Under the pieces are notes generated by a model that saw only the letters and a program-made list of their open reading frames with translations, did no database searches and was not told where the DNA came from. The position numbers and the translations under genes were made by a program. Positions 59,103 to 64,000 of a stretch of DNA of 64,000 bases are shown one piece after another. The stretch is from the NCBI GenBank assembly GCA_964597035.1, contig CAZQWM010000008.1, positions 20,826 to 84,825 on the forward strand, read 5' to 3'. Numbering within the stretch: position 1 is the first letter of the stretch; each line of letters starts with the position of its first letter. Source of the DNA: Fen-1362 sp964597035. GTDB taxonomy: Bacteria > Planctomycetota > Phycisphaerae > Sedimentisphaerales > Anaerobacaceae.

Positions 59103-61331
59103 TCAGCCGCCTGTTTTGCCGGCCCTGGCCTTCTCAGCAAGCTTTCGTAGTTCCCCAACTTTGTCCTCTAATCCCTGCCCCACTAAGTATCGGATGCTCT
59201 GATTGATAAATGAAATTGCCTCATCGTACCGCCCTTGCAGCAGCAGTGCACGCGCGAGCATCTCTCGCTTTTGTGCGTCTTGAGGCTTTTCTTCTACCGT
59301 CTGACGAAGAAGTGCCGCTGCCTCTTCGAGTTCCCCGACCTCCATTAACGCAGCGCCGAGTCCGAAAATTACATCCTCTGATTTATGACCTTTGGCCAAT
59401 TTCCGTCTGAATCCCTCTATTGCCTTGCGCAGGTTCTCTTCGGCTTGACTTTCTCTTCCCATCTGTTTGTAGAGCTCGCCTAAGTCGAGGTACGCTGTTG
59501 TCATGTCGATTGCTGTTTGCCTGCCGATTTCTATTGCCTTGCGAAGTGCCTTCTCCGCCTCTGACAGCCGCCCCTGCACAATACTTATTTGGGCTATCTG
59601 GTAATAAAACTCGAAAGTGGGTCGAACTTTGATTGCTTCCTTGTACATGACCACACTCTCATCCAGTCTGCCCGCTCTCATGAGTCGCTGCGCTATCTTG
59701 CTGCATTCGCCAAGCCAGAAATCTACCGCATCCTCACGCGCCACAGGCGCCAGCAGGTTTTCAACGGGCGTGTAATCGTCCGTAAGAACAAGCGCCCCTG
59801 ACTTCGCCGTAAGCTGCGCAATCTCGTCGTTATTGAGCTGCCGGATGTCGGGCAGGTCGCCGTATTCTGCTATATACCTATTTACATCTATCGGATGTTT
59901 TGAGGCGGCTATCACGAATGTGTTGCGCCAGTCGTTCGGCTTTTTATCGGAGAAAACATAAACATGCTCAAAAGTCAGGCAGATAGTATTCGTCACGGCC
60001 CCCAGAAACAATCCGCTGTCGTAAACGTCAATCAGGTTTACAATGTAGAGCCCGTCGTCCTTGAGAATTCGTGTGATTCTGTCGTTGAACTCTTTGGTCA
60101 CAAGCTGGTAGGGCACAGAATAGTTGTTTACTGCGTCCTCGTAAATGAAATCGTACCGCACCGCCTCTTGCCCGGTGTTTATCTTGTGGACAAGCGCATC
60201 CACGTAGTTGCGCGCGTCTGCGGTTATGGTTCTTATTGTTGTGTCCTCCGGCAGACCGAACGCCTTCTTCGCCGCCTCTGTAACGGCCGGGTCTATCTCA
60301 ACCACGTCAACCCGCGCCGAAGGCCATTGGTGCTTGATGTATCTCGGATAAACGTACCCGCCACCGCCGATTATAAGCGCCGAGATGTTTTCCTTGTCCT
60401 TCTCCCGGCTTAGCCCCTCTGTCAATGCCGCATATACTTTTGTGTAGAAGTATTGAAGGTCCGTTATATTACCCATCGCAATCTTGCTGTGCACCAGCCG
60501 GTCCTGCACGAATATCCGCAAGTCGGGCTTTTGCAATACCCGGTTGACCGCAATGTAGTTGTAAGGGCTTTCGTCTTCGTAAAGCATATTGGGGTCCGCC
60601 GGCTCTCTCAATGCCATGCTCGAACCGAGCCGCGCCACTGATTCTATTGGTGCGGACTCTATAAACAACAGACAGAAAAAAAACGCCGCAAGTACGTACA
60701 CTAAGGGCCGCTTCGGACCGTATGCGATACCCATCGCCAGCAGAACGCCTGCGACCAGCCATAATAGGGCAACACTGCCGAAAATCCCTATCAGCCAGAA
60801 CCCCGCCAGAAATGTCCCCAAGATGCTGCCTGCCGCCCCCCACGCGTAAATCTCACCAATCGTCCTGCCCTGCGTTTTGCTCTGCTCTAAAGCCATCTTT
60901 GCCGCCACCGGGCTGATTATTCCCAGAAGCATCGAAGGCGGGAAGAATACTATACAGATATGGCTGAAAATACGCATCGGCCAGCTAAAATACCACAGCA
61001 GTTTCCACGCCTCTGCGATATTATTCATCGAAATCGCCAGGACACAGCAAATCGATGAAATCGCGAATACCGCCGAGAGCGCCTTCTTCGGCTTGAACCG
61101 GTCTGCGATTCGTCCGCCTATATAGTTGCCGATAGTCAGCCCCGCCAATGTAACGCCTATTACCGACGTCCACGTATACAGCGACGCACCGAACTTCCTT
61201 ACTGCGAATCGCCCGGCTATCAGTTCGACCATCATTAAGCAGGCGCTTGATACGAATACCGTTACCCCCGGTATCAATACTGCCGCTCTCAAGCCGCTCG
61301 TTGCTTTTTCTCTTGCGCTCTTGTTTTGCAT
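59103..61331 (-). CDS. Membrane spermidine-synthase-like protein with TPR tail (paralogue 2)
   Basis: 742 aa, the same length and architecture as the gene downstream. Transmembrane helices at about 15-240 (VFVSSACLMMVELIAGRFAV, LYTWTSVIGVTLAGLTIGNY), Rossmann domain (LIIGGGGYVYPRYIKHQWPS, VDVVEIDPAVTEAAKKAFGL, DFIYEDAVNNYSVPYQL), and TPR tail (VMYKEAIKVRPTFEFYYQIA, LGALYKQ-like LDLGELYKQMGRESQAEENL). Asp in the DA(F/V)N segment is kept, but Met-Asp is replaced by Glu-Asp compared with paralogue 1. A tandem gene duplication that has diverged considerably. Substrate unknown. Confidence 0.87.
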   Translation of the reverse strand: MQNKSAREKATSGLRAAVLIPGVTVFVSSACLMMVELIAGRFAVRKFGASLYTWTSVIGVTLAGLTIGNYIGGRIADRFKPKKALSAVFAISSICCVLAISMNNIAEAWKLLWYFSWPMRIFSHICIVFFPPSMLLGIISPVAAKMALEQSKTQGRTIGEIYAWGAAGSILGTFLAGFWLIGIFGSVALLWLVAGVLLAMGIAYGPKRPLVYVLAAFFFCLLFIESAPIESVARLGSSMALREPADPNMLYEDESPYNYIAVNRVLQKPDLRIFVQDRLVHSKIAMGNITDLQYFYTKVYAALTEGLSREKDKENISALIIGGGGYVYPRYIKHQWPSARVDVVEIDPAVTEAAKKAFGLPEDTTIRTITADARNYVDALVHKINTGQEAVRYDFIYEDAVNNYSVPYQLVTKEFNDRITRILKDDGLYIVNLIDVYDSGLFLGAVTNTICLTFEHVYVFSDKKPNDWRNTFVIAASKHPIDVNRYIAEYGDLPDIRQLNNDEIAQLTAKSGALVLTDDYTPVENLLAPVAREDAVDFWLGECSKIAQRLMRAGRLDESVVMYKEAIKVRPTFEFYYQIAQISIVQGRLSEAEKALRKAIEIGRQTAIDMTTAYLDLGELYKQMGRESQAEENLRKAIEGFRRKLAKGHKSEDVIFGLGAALMEVGELEEAAALLRQTVEEKPQDAQKREMLARALLLQGRYDEAISFINQSIRYLVGQGLEDKVGELRKLAEKARAGKTGG

Positions 61332-61636
61332 CTAACCAAGTATAAGCCGACTCCTCCCCATCATCAAGTCGTGTTTAGCACCGGATTTTAATCCGGGGTC
61401 AATTTACTAAAGTTTCAGTAGGATATTTGGCAAATCAGACTGGAAATCAGCGGAGGATTTATCGCTGTCTGGAACCGTCAAAAATGTGCTAATCTTTGTC
61501 TTGCAAAATCTTATCTAACGGCACCCCTTTGTGCCCTGATACAAACTTGAAGCCAATCCTAATTATTGTCAGTACAGTTACAAAAGATAATGCCTATAGG
61601 GAAAGATTTTATAGAAGCTTGGCTTGGGATGAATTT
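61332..61636. other. Gene-free spacer with a palindrome
   Basis: 305 bp between two leftward genes. The only structure seen is the near-perfect palindrome CCGGATTTTAATCCGG at 61381-61396, preceded by TTTAGCA and followed by GGTC, resembling the repeats at 50945 and 53585. The rest is AT-rich, with no recognisable promoter. Confidence 0.5.
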
Positions 61637-63079
61637 TTATATACCTGCCTCATTTCTCGTATGAATAAATATGCCTTTCGAGCTATTTGTTGCCGCACTA
61701 AAAACAGGCATATTGAATTGATAGATAGATGTTTTTTCCCTTGTGAATTTCTCCGCTCTGCCCGTAATTAATTCTTTTTCTTCCCTGATAAACTTGACAT
61801 GCCGCAGTAATGCCCAGGCGCTGTTATTCCATTGCATTTGGAATCCTCTCTGGTGCGCCTCTTTCTCCATCCAAAGGCGTTTATTTTGGTTAAAGACTAA
61901 AAAATCAATCGCTTCGGCTATTTGTTCCACTGAAGCTTCCCCGGCATCGACCAGAATACTTCTGGCATATCTGCCGATGACAAGCCCGCTCGGACAAGGT
62001 TTGTTTGAATGAATAAGCTCCAGAGCACAATGAAATTTCGTCGCTACAGCAACTCTGCTGGAGCCTAAAGTGTCAGCCAGTATGCCGCTTGACATCTGGA
62101 ACATGTTGAGATAAGGAAGCACCATAACGTTGGTCGCACCATAAAGTTCCAGGAAAGTACTTTCATCCAAAAAGGTGTCGAGAAAGACAACGTCGTGCTG
62201 TTTATAATCAAGGTCCTCGATTTTTTTGACCTTGCACCATTTCAGTTTGGACTCTTTTAGAACCTCAGCTAAGGTCACTTGGTATTCACGGTATTTCCTG
62301 CCCCCGTCCGCTCGTACAAAATCCGGATGGCATTGACCCGCAATTAAATACACTATTCTTTCCCTTTGGCTGTCCGTACAGGACTCTTCTAAAAACCTCG
62401 CATAAGCTCTAATGCTGTACTGGATTCCTTTTTCTGGAGACAATAGTCCCAGTGTGGTAACGAGAAAAAAATCCTTCAGGCCGTATTTTTCTTTGGCTGC
62501 CAATCGGTCATATTCGGAAGGTTGTTGCATCCTGACTCCGTGGTCAATGTGCTTGAGCTTTGAATGCTCAATTTTGTAACTTGACGATTCTAATATTCCT
62601 ATAGCACTTTCTGTGGTCAAAATGAGCCCGTCACTGTAGTTAGCCAGTTCCTGTAACGTCTTTTTTTGATGGTCGTTCGGCTCATCGAGCACGGTGTGCA
62701 GGTAAACCAAAGTGGTGATACTCGCTTCGCTAAGGGCTTTTGCCATGTCAACAAAATTAGTGCCTCGACCACTCGCTCTGTTCCTGTCCGGGTCCAGGCC
62801 ATATTCATGCTGCAATATAATAATAGTGGGATTTGCACTTTCTTTTGCCTTGGCTGTTATGTTTTTAATGGCAAAATCCCACGATTCGGGACTATACTGG
62901 TCAATAACAATGTCCACAGGAATATCATATGGCCCATTATTATCATCGATTGCTGCAACTCTTATCTGACTAACTTCACCCGTAAAATGTTCGAGCGCAT
63001 TGGCCAAATCACGCGAAAACGTGGCGATTCCGCACTTTCTTGGGGGATACGTACTCACAATTCGGATGTTATACGGCAT
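61637..63079 (-). CDS. GT4-family glycosyltransferase
   Basis: About 480 aa from the ATG at 63079, with AAAGG ten bases upstream; an earlier ATG at 63115 adds 12 unlike residues. N-terminal GT-B signature: RIVSTYPPRKCGIATFSRDL with the glycine-rich GIATFS loop, and LQHEYGLD. C-terminal nucleotide-sugar half: FFLVTTLGLLSPEKGIQYSI, IAGQCHPDF, and TNVMVLPYLNMFQMSSGILA. It resembles the glycosyltransferases often annotated as mannosyltransferases that are adjacent to mannosylglycan genes in environmental bacteria. No membrane helix. No operon partners. Confidence 0.9.
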   Translation of the reverse strand: MPYNIRIVSTYPPRKCGIATFSRDLANALEHFTGEVSQIRVAAIDDNNGPYDIPVDIVIDQYSPESWDFAIKNITAKAKESANPTIIILQHEYGLDPDRNRASGRGTNFVDMAKALSEASITTLVYLHTVLDEPNDHQKKTLQELANYSDGLILTTESAIGILESSSYKIEHSKLKHIDHGVRMQQPSEYDRLAAKEKYGLKDFFLVTTLGLLSPEKGIQYSIRAYARFLEESCTDSQRERIVYLIAGQCHPDFVRADGGRKYREYQVTLAEVLKESKLKWCKVKKIEDLDYKQHDVVFLDTFLDESTFLELYGATNVMVLPYLNMFQMSSGILADTLGSSRVAVATKFHCALELIHSNKPCPSGLVIGRYARSILVDAGEASVEQIAEAIDFLVFNQNKRLWMEKEAHQRGFQMQWNNSAWALLRHVKFIREEKELITGRAEKFTREKTSIYQFNMPVFSAATNSSKGIFIHTRNEAGI

Positions 63080-63266
63080 ACTTGTTCGACCTTTAGCTCT
63101 TATACACCTCTCCAATCGTTAGGTGGCCGTATCTAAAAGAACAAGTTATAGTACTTGGATACAGACGTCAATGCTTTTCTCCTGAGCCAATATACAGGGC
63201 AGGATTATACGTCTTTGGTTAGAATCAGACTGTTTTGGCAATTTGTGCGTTTGTAATTAGAACTTG

Positions 63267-63281
63267 TCCGCCGCAGGCGGA
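63267..63281. repeat. Short palindrome TCCGCC-GCA-GGCGGA
   Basis: Six-bp perfect inverted repeat with a three-base loop, in the 235-bp gap between the GT4 gene and the GIY-YIG gene. It is one of several different palindromes clustered at the right end of the window. Confidence 0.6.
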
Positions 63282-63320
63282 TTCAATGTTGGACGTTATA
63301 TTACTGCCGTCCTCTGCCCC

Positions 63321-63333
63321 TCGTAGCGCAGCG
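63321..63333. repeat. 13-bp direct repeat flanking the GIY-YIG gene (left copy)
   Basis: TCGTAGCGCAGCG occurs here and again at 63669-63681, on either side of the GIY-YIG gene. Here it lies within a CTC...GAG mini-palindrome. Confidence 0.65.
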
Positions 63334-63361
63334 GAGACCCCAGAAAGTCGTTATCTGGGGT
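63334..63361. repeat. Palindrome at the 3' end of the GIY-YIG gene
   Basis: GACCCCAG and CTGGGGTC (eight bp each) flank an 11-base loop. On the minus strand the palindrome supplies the last codons and the stop of the GIY-YIG protein (LDPR-stop). It could serve as a terminator, though no T-run follows. Confidence 0.65.
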
Positions 63362-63647
63362 CCAGCAATTTTTCGCTCAAATCTCTCCATTCGGGATTCA
63401 TCTGTTCTATAATTGCCAGTTTGTACTTCCGTTTCCACCATTTCAATTGTCGTTCTCTTTTGCGTGCCTCACGATAACCATTTGCTTTTTCATAGAAAAC
63501 CAATCTGTGAACATTATACTTTTGCACAAACTTGCTGCCCCTAATATTCTTGTGCCTCACAATTCTTTTCGCAATATCACTAGTTGTCCCAACATACAGC
63601 GTTCCATTTCTCTTGCTTGCTAAGATATATACATAATAATCTTGCAT
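63351..63647 (-). CDS. Small GIY-YIG domain endonuclease
   Basis: 98 aa from the ATG at 63647; the frame is open upstream but only this part matches the family. Single-domain GIY-YIG protein of the UvrC-N/YhbQ type: YYVYILASKRNGTLYVGTTS (VYI and YVG replace the GIY-YIG pair), RIVRHKNIRG, and REARKRERQLKWWKRKYKLA with the catalytic Glu region. Cellular role of these small proteins is not settled. It is embedded between 13-bp direct repeats and palindromes, suggesting that gene and repeats may move or spread together (inference). Confidence 0.88.
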   Translation of the reverse strand: MQDYYVYILASKRNGTLYVGTTSDIAKRIVRHKNIRGSKFVQKYNVHRLVFYEKANGYREARKRERQLKWWKRKYKLAIIEQMNPEWRDLSEKLLDPR

Positions 63648-63668
63648 CTCTGCATTATACCTAAATTT

Positions 63669-63681
63669 TCGTAGCGCAGCG
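63669..63681. repeat. 13-bp direct repeat flanking the GIY-YIG gene (right copy)
   Basis: Second exact copy of TCGTAGCGCAGCG (see 63321-63333), 22 bp upstream of the GIY-YIG start codon on the minus strand. Confidence 0.65.
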
Positions 63682-63683
63682 TG

Positions 63684-63983
63684 GTTTACCTCGCCGTCAG
63701 TCCGCCGGACAGTCTCATTTTTTGTCATCCTGAGCGCAGTCCCGATTCGTCGGGACGAAGTCGAAGGATCTGGACCTCGATTTTAATTTCCCCGCTTGAT
63801 TGTCATTCCCGCGACTTGTCCTCCGAAGCGGTTAGCGAAGGAGGAAAGCGGGAATCCAGTTTCGTAGGGCGGGGCTTGCCCCGCAAATTTCTTTCGTCCA
63901 ACTCGTCCTGAGCGACGTCGAAGGGCTCGTCCATTACGTCAATCTCGTCCATTACATCCACTCCGTTTACCTCGCCGTCAGTC
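63684..63983. repeat. Cluster of nested palindromes bounded by a 19-bp direct repeat
   Basis: A 19-bp exact repeat (GTTTACCTCGCCGTCAGTC) is at 63684-63702 and 63965-63983, followed by similar sequence in both places. Between the copies are compound hairpins: ATCCT/AGGAT (63727-63731, 63765-63769) enclosing GTCCCGA/TCGGGAC (63739-63756), and ATTCCCGC/GCGGGAAT (63805-63812, 63848-63855) enclosing TCCTCC/GGAGGA (63819-63845). A simple CCTGAGCG...GTCGAAGG element without the inner hairpin is at about 63907-63924. I see no credible gene here. Confidence 0.65.
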
Positions 63984-64000
63984 TGGCGGGCAATCTCATC

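Noticed and set aside
61496..61771. Plus-strand 91-codon frame downstream of the GT4 gene
   Set aside because: It overlaps the 3' end of a convincing glycosyltransferase, has no ribosome site and no family resemblance.
63684..64000. CRISPR array at the right edge
   Set aside because: The repeats are different palindromes with irregular spacing and nesting, not identical repeats separated by uniform unique spacers, and no cas gene is nearby.

Overview
The window is a large flagellar gene cluster from a diderm (outer-membrane-bearing) bacterium. The P- and L-ring genes flgA, flgI and flgH prove the diderm envelope. The style of the accessory genes fits Planctomycetota, probably Phycisphaerae: very large multi-domain glycosyltransferases, TPR-fused membrane spermidine-synthase-like proteins, and an ECF sigma factor with a large single-pass partner. 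That placement is inference, because no rRNA or marker gene is present.

Layout. (1) 1-5512, minus strand: a sigma-54-type promoter, a 970-aa TPR/STN-like membrane protein, a 320-aa TPR protein, and a sigma-54 activator that runs off the left edge. (2) 5676-7118, minus: a second sigma-54 activator. (3) 7590-19381, plus: a consensus sigma-54 promoter and flgD, flgE, an unknown membrane protein, flgF, flgG, flgA, flgH, flgI, flgJ, a flgN-like gene, flgK and flgL. (4) 19512-32161, plus: another sigma-54 promoter and a probable glycosylation island. It holds a GT4-TPR protein, a GT2-TPR protein, a TPR protein, a small chaperone-like protein, a sulfatase-fold enzyme and a 2340-aa protein with about seven glycosyltransferase modules. 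(5) fliD follows with its own sigma-28-like promoter. (6) 34692-47599, minus: a sigma-54 promoter reads flgB, flgC, fliE, fliF, fliG, fliH, fliI, fliJ, motE-like, motA, motB, a motB-like paralogue, fliO, fliP, fliQ, fliR and flhB. (7) 47918-51510, plus: fliK (sigma-54), flagellin (sigma-28), fliS. (8) 51544-64000, accessory: a HTH/receiver regulator, a sugar aminotransferase, an ECF sigma operon, a DUF434-type protein, two tandem spermidine-synthase-like paralogues, a GT4 glycosyltransferase, a small GIY-YIG protein, and a right edge full of nested palindromic repeats.

How it works together. Two activators with degenerate receiver domains sit beside five near-consensus -24/-12 promoters. These promoters head the rod/hook/ring operon, the export/motor operon, fliK, the glycosylation island and the TPR operon. 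The late genes fliD and flagellin instead have TAAA-N15-CGATAA-type sigma-28 promoters. This is a classic sigma-54 to sigma-28 flagellar hierarchy that also appears to control surface-glycan enzymes. fliM, fliN, fliL, flhA, flhF, flhG, fliA, flgM, fliW and csrA are not in the window.

The least-described parts are the giant glycosyltransferase with its internal A-B/A'-B' duplication, the MotB pair in which one member lacks the proton-binding Asp, a module shared between hook protein and filament cap, and the nested palindromes at the right end. No tRNA, rRNA, CRISPR or transposase gene was seen.
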